A stretch of 64,000 nt of DNA from DATKWD01 sp035529695 (GCA_035529695.1 DATKWD010000142.1:11308-75307); one strand, 5' to 3'. Shown: positions 9,901 to 17,658, counted from the stretch's first letter. Numbers and translations are program-made. Notes: generated from the sequence alone by a model not told the origin.

Positions 9901-10955
9901 TCATCGAACCGGGCACGCGGGTCGAGGTCTCGAGTCTCGTCGACATCGAGGTCCGCGGAACCATCGACAGCCGGGCGACCGACGCTTCGCCGATCGTGTT
10001 CGTCCCCGCGGCGTCGTTGGTGCCGTGGGGAGGAATCGTGCACCTCGACGGGACAGGAACCTACGACCACACCTGGTTCGTCGCCGGCGGCGGCCGCGCT
10101 GATCGCGCCTTCGGTCACTCGGGCTCGCAGCCGGTCATCCTGGCGTCGTCGGGTGCCGAGGTGAGTCTCGACCACGCGGTGTTCCAGGACGGACCCGGCA
10201 AGGGTCCATCGGGTCACACGTCGACGGTCACGATCTCGAATTCGCTCGTGACCCGGCTCGACACCGGCGGCGAGTTCATCGACACGGCCGTGACCGTCGA
10301 CGACTCGTGGTACCTCGACTTCCCCGACCCCGACCGGGCCGGCGACGACGACAACGACGCGATCTACCTCGCCCGCGAGTCTTCCGGACCCGTCGGCGAC
10401 GTCACGGCGACGGTCCGCGACTCGGTCTTCTTCGGCGGGGCCGACGACGGCATCGATCACAACGGTGCGGACGTGACGCTCGAACGCCTGTGGATCGAGG
10501 GCTTCGCGCACGAGTGTGTCGCGTTCTCGGCTGGTGGGCTCGCCACGCTGTCCGACTCGGTGCTGTCGGAGTGTGAACAAGGCGTCGAGATCGGCTACGG
10601 CTCGCCCGAGGTCATCGTCGATCACGTCGTCGTGATGGGCAACGACGTGGGCGTCCGCTACGGCGACGACTACCGATTCGAGTACTCGGGTTCGATCACG
10701 GTCTCCAACTCGATCGTCGTCGACAACGTCGACGACGTGTTGAACTTCGTGCTGCCGTTGGACGGCCCGGCACCGGACGGCCTGAGACTGCGGCAGACAC
10801 TGCTCGGGTCGCCCGACGACGGCGACGATGCCGCAGACGTGATGACCGGAGTGGTGACCTTCACCGACCGCCTCCTGCTCGGACCGCGGTCGCCGGGGGT
10901 CGGCCGAGCCGACGACGGAAGCGATCTGGGTCTGGTCACCGGTCGACCACGGTGA
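6954..10955 (+). CDS. large CotH-domain lipoprotein with C-terminal right-handed beta-helix
   Basis: A 1333-residue secreted lipoprotein. The N-terminus has a signal peptide ending in the lipobox MATAC (Cys at residue 17). Residues ~20-470 form an uncharacterised extracellular region. Residues ~470-800 carry a divergent CotH kinase-like domain; the metal motif reads LQPWDPDDMFQP where CotH1 has IPWDFNHSFG. From ~950 to the end there is a right-handed parallel beta-helix, opening with VPAGSTLVIEPGTRVEV and continuing through repeated short Asp/Gly turns. Beta-helices usually bind or cleave polysaccharides. GTG 6954 starts 11 bp after the DUF4956 stop, so it belongs to the same operon. The 3' end overlaps the convergent acyltransferase gene by 20 bp. 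Confidence 0.82.
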   Translation: MRRLAIAVAVVVMATACVGDGGELSGRDASNTVGRCRDIVELRKLREELTPDAGHRVTVRPLGPNGEAVEADPTSCLRTTSPGVDIATARSIADEPAVAMLVDPGTTPTEATASADAAVDIVGELAPDVDLAVFGLGPIDDGYSAPAVVTEAPAPWELWTTDEAPPEGWDRNPLLTDDRFDSVPTPLLAVPPELAAGPVLARSTLMLDEAVDPEGLMLTGSHTGGLVLRVAGTEVVRSNLPAGPLGPETAPLAATGDPVDFAVTVEPSLLGGRDIVVSIEWFGASSGSAAPFFEFEAVDRRSRPIAAAPLTGFGRDRRFAIAQIESREARPLAPDDLAPAAGVVAAHLDDRRERSSDGPELLVVVAPHRKAEELPDFGGDPIVVWVGDGTGGVVPGVHRAVDSRPGVGDSFAEFVEAHRRAGVWSVGLCGPLEPTEPVIGVADTPAETSPELVAPLGTGPCDASSAVAGTPAVTTLRLDLTDDQQRVFDQRGADRDRRPVGATLEISAGFAMAAEVQIRGQSTLDCERKSYSVSLSERVPVPLVDGWQPSEFTLLSLCLDEGYLRTLTTFRLLEALGLSDLRMSLVDLVVADVDRGVYLLIERADDLSEHHPTAAAVIRRRLDRSVQVSEVEWTSNRRPDLAFDEYESLIEFAEAYDGDDLAGALDERLDLDQYLRWLALMSLLQNGDYSDEAFFVGDPVVRGTELGLRWHLQPWDPDDMFQPCHLDGVLEIVDRAGLTSCAESRIDAAILGDDGVLARYQTQLDRVLDEITPDRFATTMDEVRTEFDAVLPASPQVVMTELASTDGSVVDAESFGAALDRNQAVLVERFRSRSVELVDRVRERGGPFLADDVAATLTLRAPTHASANGALPVVVEARTGDGTIDRSVSGLVELQVRGAAPASIPITVRRGRGSTTVDLLDVEADSVSLSVGTAPAATVTIDSADRTTREFAGDLTGDDLQWGPDETIVLVGDTRVPAGSTLVIEPGTRVEVSSLVDIEVRGTIDSRATDASPIVFVPAASLVPWGGIVHLDGTGTYDHTWFVAGGGRADRAFGHSGSQPVILASSGAEVSLDHAVFQDGPGKGPSGHTSTVTISNSLVTRLDTGGEFIDTAVTVDDSWYLDFPDPDRAGDDDNDAIYLARESSGPVGDVTATVRDSVFFGGADDGIDHNGADVTLERLWIEGFAHECVAFSAGGLATLSDSVLSECEQGVEIGYGSPEVIVDHVVVMGNDVGVRYGDDYRFEYSGSITVSNSIVVDNVDDVLNFVLPLDGPAPDGLRLRQTLLGSPDDGDDAADVMTGVVTFTDRLLLGPRSPGVGRADDGSDLGLVTGRPR

Positions 10956-11904
10956 CCGGTTCGGACGCGGACCGGCAGAAGGCGGCGATCGTGGTCGTCT
11001 CGAGCGTCTCGTCGGACCAGCGACGCTTGTACGGGATGTCCATGCCGAGGTCGTAGGTGCCGATGCCCTCGTCGCAGAGTCGTTCGATCTGGTCGAGCTG
11101 GAGGAGGTGTCCGACGCCGAGCGAGCGGACGTCCTCGGTCGCCGACAGCTGCAGCCCCCGGTACGTCGGGCCGCGCACGCCACCCACGATGTAGCCGACG
11201 TCGGCCCCGTCGAGCCGGGCCACGAGGCACCGGGTTCGTTGCGGCCCGAGGCGAGACAGCACGAGCCGGTAGAAGCCGGCCATGTCGGGCGAAGAGAGCC
11301 CATCACCCTCGGCACCCTTCCAACTCCGCTGCTCGATCGAGATCAGCCGGTCGAGCAGGGTCGAGGCACGGTCGGCGTCGACCGGTTCGATCACCAGGCC
11401 GGCGTGGAGCGCATCCCGGCGAAGGCGGCGCATCGTTTGGCGGAAGCGGGGGCTTCGCCGCCCGAACCAGCGTTCGAATCCCTCGCGGAGGTCGGCGCGG
11501 CATCGGGTGATCCCGCCCGCCCGATGGAGCACGTGGGTCGGATCGAGCCCGCTCAGCGCGTCCTGCCACGTGGGGCTTGCCTCCACGAGGCCGGGGACGA
11601 GGAACACGTGGTGTTCGACGTCGGTGATCGCCTCGGCGATCTCGGCCCAGACCCGGGGTTCGCCGATCACCGGGCACGCGAAGCCCCACACCCGGTCGAC
11701 CCCCGACAGGATCCGGCGACCGTCGGCATCGGTCGCTCGGTCGAACAGGCCCCAGCCCGAGTCGGTGGTGAGCAGCATCGGATCCTGCGGCCGCATCGCG
11801 GCGGTGAGCGGAAGGACCCAGTCGGTCGAGGAGCACCACCGGTCGATGCCCACCATGGCATCGACCGCCCGGTCGTAGTCGTCCGCGTCTGCGAAGTCGA
11901 GCAC
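10936..11904 (-). CDS. GNAT/FemAB-like (BioF2-type) acyltransferase
   Basis: A 322-residue protein with a double-GNAT architecture. The C-terminal half has the acyl-CoA/acyl-tRNA-binding fold (RCLVARLDGADVGYIVGG, then SLGVGHLLQLDQIERL), and the end reads YDLGMDIPYKRRWSDE, as in Acetyltransf_6/FemAB-like enzymes that modify exported polysaccharide or peptidoglycan. The acceptor is unknown. It begins 4 bp after the maf stop and is the last gene of the minus-strand directon. Its last 20 bp overlap the end of the convergent CotH-beta-helix gene. Confidence 0.75.
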   Translation of the reverse strand: MLDFADADDYDRAVDAMVGIDRWCSSTDWVLPLTAAMRPQDPMLLTTDSGWGLFDRATDADGRRILSGVDRVWGFACPVIGEPRVWAEIAEAITDVEHHVFLVPGLVEASPTWQDALSGLDPTHVLHRAGGITRCRADLREGFERWFGRRSPRFRQTMRRLRRDALHAGLVIEPVDADRASTLLDRLISIEQRSWKGAEGDGLSSPDMAGFYRLVLSRLGPQRTRCLVARLDGADVGYIVGGVRGPTYRGLQLSATEDVRSLGVGHLLQLDQIERLCDEGIGTYDLGMDIPYKRRWSDETLETTTIAAFCRSASEPVTVVDR

Positions 11905-11908
11905 GAAC

Positions 11909-12502
11909 TCAGTCGCCGAGGTCGAACAGATCGACGCCCACCGACCGCAGCAGGCGGCGCGTCAGCGTCAGGGGCAGGCCGACCACGTTGCTCGCCGACC
12001 CGTCGACCGATTCGATGAACGCGCCGCCGATGCCCTGGATGGCGAAGCCCCCGGCCTTCCCGTCGGGTTCGCCGGTCGCCACGTACCAGGCGATCTCTGC
12101 GTCGGACATGGGCGTCATCGTCACCGTGGTCGACTCGACGTCCACCACGGCAGCCGACGCGGTGACGACGGACACCCCGGTGATCACCCGGTGCGGCCGC
12201 ACGGTCAGGCGACGCAGCATCCGGGTCGCGTCCTGGTCGTCGGCAGGCTTGCCGAAGATCTCGTCGTCCAGGGCGACACACGTGTCGGCACCGATCACGA
12301 CCCACCCGTCGTCGTCCGGGTCGAGCGTGCCCGCCACGAGGTCGGCCTTCTCGCGGCTGAGCCGCCGGACGTAGTCGACCGGCGACTCGGCGCCGAGCCT
12401 GGCCTCGTCGAGGTCGGCGGGGCGCACCTCGACGGTGAGTCCGAGCTGTTCGAGGAGGTCTCGACGTCTCGGTGACGCCGATGCCAGGACGTAGTGCGTC
12501 AC
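11909..12502 (-). CDS. maf: Maf family nucleoside-triphosphate pyrophosphatase
   Basis: A 197-residue house-cleaning pyrophosphatase that hydrolyses non-canonical or excess NTPs. Family motifs: LASASPRRRDLL at the N-terminus, the central catalytic Asp in VVIGADTCVALDDEIFGKP, and KAGGFAIQGIGGAFIESVDGSASNVVGLP near the end. The GTG at 12502 is chosen because the family motif starts within six residues and it lies 7 bp after the dus stop; the frame further upstream overlaps dus. Maf is co-operonic with dus and the acyltransferase. Confidence 0.92.
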   Translation of the reverse strand: MTHYVLASASPRRRDLLEQLGLTVEVRPADLDEARLGAESPVDYVRRLSREKADLVAGTLDPDDDGWVVIGADTCVALDDEIFGKPADDQDATRMLRRLTVRPHRVITGVSVVTASAAVVDVESTTVTMTPMSDAEIAWYVATGEPDGKAGGFAIQGIGGAFIESVDGSASNVVGLPLTLTRRLLRSVGVDLFDLGD

Positions 12503-12509
12503 CTGCGGG

Positions 12510-13640
12510 TCATCCGCCGGACACGACGAGGTCGGCGTCTCGGTCGAGTCGGTCGGTGACGTCGGGATGATCGAACCAGCCCTCGGGAACCGTGACCGGC
12601 TTCGGGCCGTGCGTGTGGCCACGAGGCATCCGCAGGGCCTCGACGGGGAACGGAGCGGTCGGGTCGAGGGGAGCGAGGAGGTCGTCGAGCTGGTCGAGCG
12701 TCTCGACCGTCCGCAGGTCACGGCGCAGCGCTGATCCGATCACGAAGCCTTGGAGGTACCAGCCGGTGTGCTTGCGGAACTCCTTCAGACCGTGCTGCTC
12801 GCCGAACCAGGCGGCGAGCAACGTTGCGTGCCTCTCCATGGTGGTGCAGATCGATCCGAGGTCGGGCGGGGATGGAATCGGGTCACCGGCGAACGCAGCG
12901 GCGAGGTCGCGGAACAACCAGGGACGGCCGAGGCATCCGCGCCCCACGACCACGCCGTCACAGCCGGTCTCGCGCATCATGGCGACGGCGTCGTGGGCAT
13001 CCCAGATGTCACCGTTGCCGAGCACCGGGATCGAGGTCACCGCTTCCTTCAGCCTGCCGATCGTCGACCAGTCGGCGTCGCCCGCGTAGAGCTGCTGCGC
13101 GGTCCGTGCGTGCAGGGCGACGGCGGCGGCGCCGGCGTCCTCGGCCGCGCGGCCTGCATCGAGGAACGTGGTGTGATCGTCGTCGATGCCGACCCGCATC
13201 TTCACGGTGACGGGCACCGAGCCGGCCGAATCGACGGCCGCGGACACGACGTGGGCGAAGAGGCGGCGGCGGACCGGCAGGGCCGCCCCGCCGCCGTGAC
13301 GGGTGACCTTGCGGGCCGGGCAGCCGAAGTTCAGGTCGATGTGATCGACCCGTTCCTCGCGGACGAGCTGGGACACCGCCGCTCCCATGACGTCGGGGTC
13401 GGTGCCATACAGCTGGATCGAGCGGACCGGCTCGTCGTCGGCGAAGTCTGCCAGGCGCTTGGTCTTGTCGTGCCGCTCGACCAACCCGCGGGCGCTCACC
13501 ATCTCACTCACGTAGAGCGCGGCCCCGAACTCGCGGCACAGCGACCGGAAGGGAGCGTTGGTGACCCCGGCCATCGGCGCGAGCACGACCGGCATCGCAC
13601 AACGGATCGGCCCGATCTCCAGCGGTGGGAACGACGACAT
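12510..13640 (-). CDS. dus: tRNA-dihydrouridine synthase
   Basis: FMN-dependent reductase that makes dihydrouridine in tRNA. Visible: APMAGVTNAPFR at the N-terminus (FMN site), the catalytic Cys in LNFGCPARKVTR (family pattern NxGCPxxKV), VTVKMRVGIDD, HARTAQQLYAG, and the C-terminal phosphate-binding VLGNGDI and VVVGRGCLGRPW. Length 376 residues is slightly long for the NifR3/DusB group. A GTG codon at 13643 directly precedes the ATG at 13640; either could be used. It starts 20 bp after the stop of the candidate selenoprotein gene. Confidence 0.93.
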   Translation of the reverse strand: MSSFPPLEIGPIRCAMPVVLAPMAGVTNAPFRSLCREFGAALYVSEMVSARGLVERHDKTKRLADFADDEPVRSIQLYGTDPDVMGAAVSQLVREERVDHIDLNFGCPARKVTRHGGGAALPVRRRLFAHVVSAAVDSAGSVPVTVKMRVGIDDDHTTFLDAGRAAEDAGAAAVALHARTAQQLYAGDADWSTIGRLKEAVTSIPVLGNGDIWDAHDAVAMMRETGCDGVVVGRGCLGRPWLFRDLAAAFAGDPIPSPPDLGSICTTMERHATLLAAWFGEQHGLKEFRKHTGWYLQGFVIGSALRRDLRTVETLDQLDDLLAPLDPTAPFPVEALRMPRGHTHGPKPVTVPEGWFDHPDVTDRLDRDADLVVSGG

Positions 13641-13660
13641 CACGCCACCAGTGTGGGGGA

Positions 13661-14194
13661 TCAGGTGGTCGAGAGCGAGTCGATGAGGTCGTCGACCGGC
13701 GGTCGAGCGTCAGGATCGGGCGGGTGGAACACGTAGGCCATCGTCTGATCGGGGCCGATGACGAAGTCGCCGCCGAGTTGGAGGCTGTCGCCGGTCGGTC
13801 GATGGAACCGGCGGCCCCTGGCCATCAGCTTCGCGTAGCTCCACCAGATCTTCGGACCCCAGACATCGGACACGGAGCCCCGCCCGACGCCCATGGCGGC
13901 ATAGGCCGTGCGATCGGCGTCGGCGAGCACCCGGATCCGGTCGGGCAGGTCGAGGTGCGTCCGGTAGTCGCCCAGTCGGTCGAGGTTGTCGAACATCACC
14001 ACGGCGATCTCGGCGTCGCCGAATGCGTCGAGCCGATCGCTCACGGCGATCACGTGCTCCTGGCACGGCAGTCAGTAGAAGTGGCGGTGGAAGACGAGCA
14101 CCACATCGCGGCCGACATGGTCGGCGAGCTGCCACGGTGCCCCGTGATCGTCCACCAGTTCGACCGAAGGAGCGGGGTCACCGGCGGCGATCAT
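13661..14194 (-). CDS. candidate selenoprotein: peroxiredoxin-like (AhpC/TSA) family with U-x-x-C redox motif
   Basis: Read through an in-frame TGA at 14072-14074, this is a 177-residue thioredoxin-fold protein of the AhpC/TSA antioxidant type. It starts MIAAGDPAPSVELVDDHG, followed by the beta strand VVLVFHRHFY and then codon 41 = TGA. The next residues are L-P-C, so the motif is U41-x-x-C44, exactly where relatives carry CxxC. Translation after the TGA continues with family-like sequence (GDFVIGPDQTMAYVFHPP) to a TGA/TCA-strand stop at 13661. ATG 14194 lies 4 bp after the upstream enzyme's stop, so both halves sit correctly in the operon. A 6-bp hairpin (14035-14051) follows the TGA at bacterial SECIS distance. 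The alternative is a pseudogene or sequencing error with TGC/TGT changed to TGA; position and hairpin make selenocysteine more likely. SelA/B/C/D are not in this window. Confidence 0.8.
14035..14051 (-). promoter_or_regulatory. candidate bacterial SECIS hairpin
   Basis: On the minus strand GATCGC-CGTGA-GCGATC forms a perfect 6-bp stem with a 5-nt loop, extendable by one U-G pair. The loop begins 26 nt after the UGA at 14072-14074. Known bacterial SECIS elements lie within the coding region, with an apical loop about 16-37 nt after UGA and a G among the first loop bases; this one fits (loop CGUGA). It was identified by eye, without folding energies. Confidence 0.6.
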
Positions 14195-14198
14195 GGGG

Positions 14199-15335
14199 TC
14201 AGTCTGCCGTGGATGTCGCGTCTCTGGCGCGCACCGTCAGGTCGTCGATGGTGTCCCAGTCGAGCGCGGCGCCGAGACCTCCGCCGGTGGGGACGTGCAG
14301 CCAGCCATCGCTGTCGGGCTCGGTGGCGTCGAGAAGGATGGCGTCGCGGACCTCGGCCCGCCAGCCCGGAGGGTCGTGTGGGTACTCGAGCCAGGGCCCG
14401 CCACCGATGCCGCAGGTCACGTGCAGGTTGACCAACAGCGAGAACGCATCGCCCCACGTGTGCGGGGTGTACCACCCGCCCGTGGCGATGACGGCTCGAC
14501 CGAAGCGGGCGCCTTCGGTGATGCCCAGGGTGAGCTGCACGTCCTGCTGGAACACGCCGAGCACGTCATCATCGAGCAGCCGCCACGACTCGGCGGACGC
14601 CAGCAGGAACTCGCCGCCGGCGACCCGCATCTCGCCGGCGGCAGCCCGCACGCGGTGAAGCCCGGCGAGATCATCGAGGGCGAGTGGCTCTTCGAGCCAT
14701 GTCACTCCGAGCTCGGCGAACGGGCCGACGACAGCCAGCACGTCGTCGACCGAGGCCTGCGGACTCACGTCGCCCGGCATCCGCCAGGCCTGATTGAGAT
14801 CGACCATCAGTGCGAACCCGTCGGGCGCAGTCCGCCGGGCGGCCTCGACGCAGGCGATCGCCAGGTCGGGATCGAACACGTCGAGTCGCATCTTGAGCGC
14901 ATCGAAGCCGTCGGCGTCTCGTGCCTCGACCACCGTGGCCCATTCCTCGGGTGTGCGGCGGCTGCCGGCGGAGGCATAGGCCTTCACTCGGTCGGTTGCA
15001 CCGCCCAACATGTGCGCAACCGACTGGCCGGCGGCCTTGCCGGCCACGTCGTACAGCGCGGCCTCGATCGGCCACAGACGACCGCCCGAGTAGCAGCAGG
15101 ACGCCACTCGTCGGGCCTGGGTGTCGAGGTCGGTCGGATCGGTGCCGACGAAGTGGCGCACGTAGGGCTCGATTCCGGACAGATCGCCGCCGCTCACCCC
15201 GGACAGGCCCTCGTCGGTCTCGACCACGAGCAGGGTCTGACGCATCGATCGTCGTGGTTCGGGGTCCCATGCTGCGGGGAACGGTGGGTCGACCGGCACG
15301 TCGAGATCGACGATCCTGAACCCGGTGATGCGCAC
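14199..15335 (-). CDS. enolase-superfamily (mandelate racemase/muconate lactonizing) enzyme
   Basis: A 378-residue acid-sugar dehydratase, racemase or cycloisomerase-like protein. The capping domain is N-terminal; the barrel shows a Lys in ALKMRLD, metal ligands Asp in MVDLNQAW and Glu in TWLEEPL, a third acidic ligand near AGGEFLL, and a His in YTPHTWGD, as in mandelate-racemase-type dehydratases. The sugar acid cannot be read from sequence. It starts 2 bp after the haloperoxidase stop and ends 4 bp before the candidate selenoprotein, so the genes are co-transcribed. The nearby Gfo/Idh/MocA genes and sugar transporter suggest carbohydrate catabolism (inference). Confidence 0.87.
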   Translation of the reverse strand: MRITGFRIVDLDVPVDPPFPAAWDPEPRRSMRQTLLVVETDEGLSGVSGGDLSGIEPYVRHFVGTDPTDLDTQARRVASCCYSGGRLWPIEAALYDVAGKAAGQSVAHMLGGATDRVKAYASAGSRRTPEEWATVVEARDADGFDALKMRLDVFDPDLAIACVEAARRTAPDGFALMVDLNQAWRMPGDVSPQASVDDVLAVVGPFAELGVTWLEEPLALDDLAGLHRVRAAAGEMRVAGGEFLLASAESWRLLDDDVLGVFQQDVQLTLGITEGARFGRAVIATGGWYTPHTWGDAFSLLVNLHVTCGIGGGPWLEYPHDPPGWRAEVRDAILLDATEPDSDGWLHVPTGGGLGAALDWDTIDDLTVRARDATSTAD

Positions 15336-15337
15336 GG

Positions 15338-17227
15338 TCAGTCGGCGATCGAGCCGTCGAGGTACTGCGCCGCCAGTGCCCAGGCGCCCCGCCCGGCCTC
15401 GGCGCCGATCTCGCGTCCTCGCAGGTCATCGGACCGAACGTGGATCCCGCCGTACAGGCGGGACAACCCGGCCTCGTCGGCGGCGTCGGGGTAGGTGGCC
15501 CACTGGAGTTCGACATCGACCGACGGTCCGCTCTCGAACTCCAGCGAGCCGGCGGGCACGGTGAAGGTGCCGAGGCCGCCGGGGAAGTACTCGCTCCCCG
15601 TGATCTCGGTGAGCACCTCGGCTGCGGCTCGGCTGAACGCGCTGTGGCCCGAGACGTACGCGGCGAACGCAGGCGTGACGAACGTGGAACGCTGGTACGG
15701 GACCCACTCGACCGCACGGATCCACGCAACACCGCCTGCCTCGGTCTCGGGGTCGTCGGGGCCACCGGCCCACGACCTGACCGCGATCTCGCCCACGTGG
15801 TCGGCCAGTGCCCCATGGCGTTCGCCCGGAGCGCTCGAGGCGGCCGTGATCACCTCGACGAGTCCGGGCTCCAACGGGAGCCCGTCCGGGTCGTACGCCG
15901 GTCCGGCCGGATCACTCGACTGCCCGAGCCCTCCCATGTACCGGATCATCGAGATCGGCCGGACGTAGTCGTAGAAGCTCTTTGCCCCCCACGCGGCGAT
16001 GGCGGCGTCATGCACGGCCCCGTTGAGTGCCAGATACATCGACACGTCCCACTGGAGGCGGTCGACGATCGGACCCTCACCGCCGATGCGGAGCTCGTCG
16101 CCCAACCGGTCGGACACGTCGTTGGCGATCGTGTTCCAGTGCCCCGGTGGAGTCTCCGAATTGGGGCCGTCCGCCCAGAACTCGGCGACGACGCGGCCAT
16201 AGTCGCCCAGCGGCACCTCCGCCGGTTCGTAGTCGTCGCCGGTCACCGGGTTGATCGTCCGTCCCGCGGCGTCGTAGCTCCCCACCTCGCGGTCGCCCTG
16301 AGTGATGGGGCTGATGTCGATGGTCGAGGTCGACGTGGGGTCGAGGGTCGCGCTGTAGCCGATGATCTCGACCGCATCGCGCTTGAAGTCGGCATCGGTG
16401 CCCGGATCACCGATGAGCGGTGGGGGGCCCGGGTCCAACGCCGGACGATCATCGTCGGCGGGCCGAAGTGCGAACGGTCGGACGGCTCCCCATTGGGATC
16501 CGACGAAGGTCTGGACCGTGTCGGTGAGCGGCACGCCGTTCTGGGCGACCATCACCTCGAGTTCCAGCGGCTGCCATCGATTCGGGTCGGTCATCGTCGT
16601 CCCGGGCTCGGCGACGACGAGGGGCGGATTGACGCTCTCGTAGACGGGATCGGCGTAGTCGTCGGACTCGTTCGACCCGTCGTCGACGGACGCCTCGAGG
16701 ATCGTCTGGGCGATTCGATTCCCGATCGCCGCCGGGCGGTCGCCCTCGGTGTCGGTGATCTCGATGTCGAAGCAGAGCGCGGCCATGAGGTCGTCCAGCC
16801 GGGTCACCGACACCTCGGCACCTGGTGAGGGCAGGAAGCGCTCGACCAGCACCCGGTAGGCGGCGTAGCTGATCGCCTCGGTCCGGGCGGCGCCGACGTC
16901 GTCGGCGGTGTGCTTCTCGTCGAAGAAGACGCCGGCGGCGATCGGGTCGTACGCCGCCCATGCGTCCCACATCGCCGCCGAGGTGTGGAACAGGTTGCGA
17001 GCGTGCACGGTGGGCGCGGGGAAGTCCTCGCGGATGGCTGACAGAAGGGCCTCGTTCCATCGGCGGGCGACCGACGGACCCGGCTCGACCGTCGGCGTGC
17101 ACGCCGAGGCGGCGTCATCGCCGTCGTCGAGGAGGACGAACAGGCCGACCCCGGTGACGATCAGCGCCAGCACCACGACGAGCGCGATGAGCAGGCGGTG
17201 CCGGGGGGTGTCGAACCCTGCGGTCAA
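15338..17227 (-). CDS. vanadium-dependent haloperoxidase-like (PAP2 fold) exported protein
   Basis: A 629-residue protein with one N-terminal membrane anchor/signal (LLIALVVVLALIVTGVGLFVLL). The vanadate-binding signature of the haloperoxidase/PAP2 superfamily is complete in the C-terminal half: K-x6-R-P as KSFYDYVRP, then VSGHSAFSRAA, then SRLYGGIH with the last His. Family members oxidise halides with H2O2 or act as phosphatases; which one applies here is not decidable. The start is TTG 17227, which overlaps the upstream stop as TTGA; no better start exists without losing the signal peptide. The same operon carries a candidate seleno-peroxiredoxin-like protein. Confidence 0.87.
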   Translation of the reverse strand: MTAGFDTPRHRLLIALVVVLALIVTGVGLFVLLDDGDDAASACTPTVEPGPSVARRWNEALLSAIREDFPAPTVHARNLFHTSAAMWDAWAAYDPIAAGVFFDEKHTADDVGAARTEAISYAAYRVLVERFLPSPGAEVSVTRLDDLMAALCFDIEITDTEGDRPAAIGNRIAQTILEASVDDGSNESDDYADPVYESVNPPLVVAEPGTTMTDPNRWQPLELEVMVAQNGVPLTDTVQTFVGSQWGAVRPFALRPADDDRPALDPGPPPLIGDPGTDADFKRDAVEIIGYSATLDPTSTSTIDISPITQGDREVGSYDAAGRTINPVTGDDYEPAEVPLGDYGRVVAEFWADGPNSETPPGHWNTIANDVSDRLGDELRIGGEGPIVDRLQWDVSMYLALNGAVHDAAIAAWGAKSFYDYVRPISMIRYMGGLGQSSDPAGPAYDPDGLPLEPGLVEVITAASSAPGERHGALADHVGEIAVRSWAGGPDDPETEAGGVAWIRAVEWVPYQRSTFVTPAFAAYVSGHSAFSRAAAEVLTEITGSEYFPGGLGTFTVPAGSLEFESGPSVDVELQWATYPDAADEAGLSRLYGGIHVRSDDLRGREIGAEAGRGAWALAAQYLDGSIAD

Positions 17228-17658
17228 GACTCCGTGCTCGGCCTGAGCGTGGTCGCAGCACCGGCCCGTGCGAGGTCGACGTCATCGGCCTCGGGGAGCC
17301 CACTGACACCGATCGCACCCACGACCCGGCCTTCGTGGAGGATCGGGACCCCGCCGCCCCAGCCGGTGTATCGGAGATCACCGAAGTTGGTCATCGGGAA
17401 GTCCTCGTCGCGTGAGGCCCGACCCACGGCTGCGGACTCGGTGCGCTCGCGCGCTGCGGTGAACGCCTTGTTCATCGCGTTGGCGATCGACGCCAGTGGG
17501 CAGCCGTCGGTGCGTAGGAACGCCATGAGCTCGCCGTGCTCGTCGACGACCGCGACCGCTGCACCCCGCCCGTCGGCGTCGAGCGCCACCCGCGCCGTGT
17601 CGATGATTCGAGCGGCGTCGTCGTGGCTGAGGTGGGCTTGGTGTCGCATCGGGCTCAC
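17224..17658 (-). CDS. GlcG/HbpS-like (DUF336) protein
   Basis: About 144 residues of the GlcG/HbpS fold: VAVVDEHGELMAFLRTDG near the N-terminus, SIANAMNKAFTA, and the C-terminal GGVPILHEGRVVGAIGVSG, the family hallmark. Members include the Streptomyces haem-binding HbpS and proteins of unclear role in glycolate operons. GTG 17658 overlaps the preceding stop as GTGA; ATG 17649 (MRHQAHL) is an equally plausible start. The stop overlaps the haloperoxidase TTG. No signal peptide is seen, so it is probably cytoplasmic. Whether it binds haem is unknown. Confidence 0.83.
   Translation of the reverse strand: MSPMRHQAHLSHDDAARIIDTARVALDADGRGAAVAVVDEHGELMAFLRTDGCPLASIANAMNKAFTAARERTESAAVGRASRDEDFPMTNFGDLRYTGWGGGVPILHEGRVVGAIGVSGLPEADDVDLARAGAATTLRPSTES

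Noticed and set aside
8346..11315. Very long minus-strand open frame opposite the CotH-beta-helix gene
   Set aside because: Arg/Asp/Gly-rich antisense shadow of high-GC coding DNA with no family motifs; the plus-strand gene has a lipobox and recognisable domains.
13661..14053. Shorter peroxiredoxin-like gene starting at GTG 14053, after the TGA
   Set aside because: It would lack the first strand and the whole redox motif, and the upstream half is in frame, family-like and correctly placed in the operon.
14053..14067. Alternative hairpin CGTGC-CAGGA-GCACG as SECIS
   Set aside because: Its loop starts only 9 nt after the UGA, too close for the known bacterial range; the hairpin at 14035-14051 fits better.
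13625..14431. Plus-strand frame opposite the peroxiredoxin and enolase-superfamily genes
   Set aside because: No motifs; it is antisense to two genes with clear family features.
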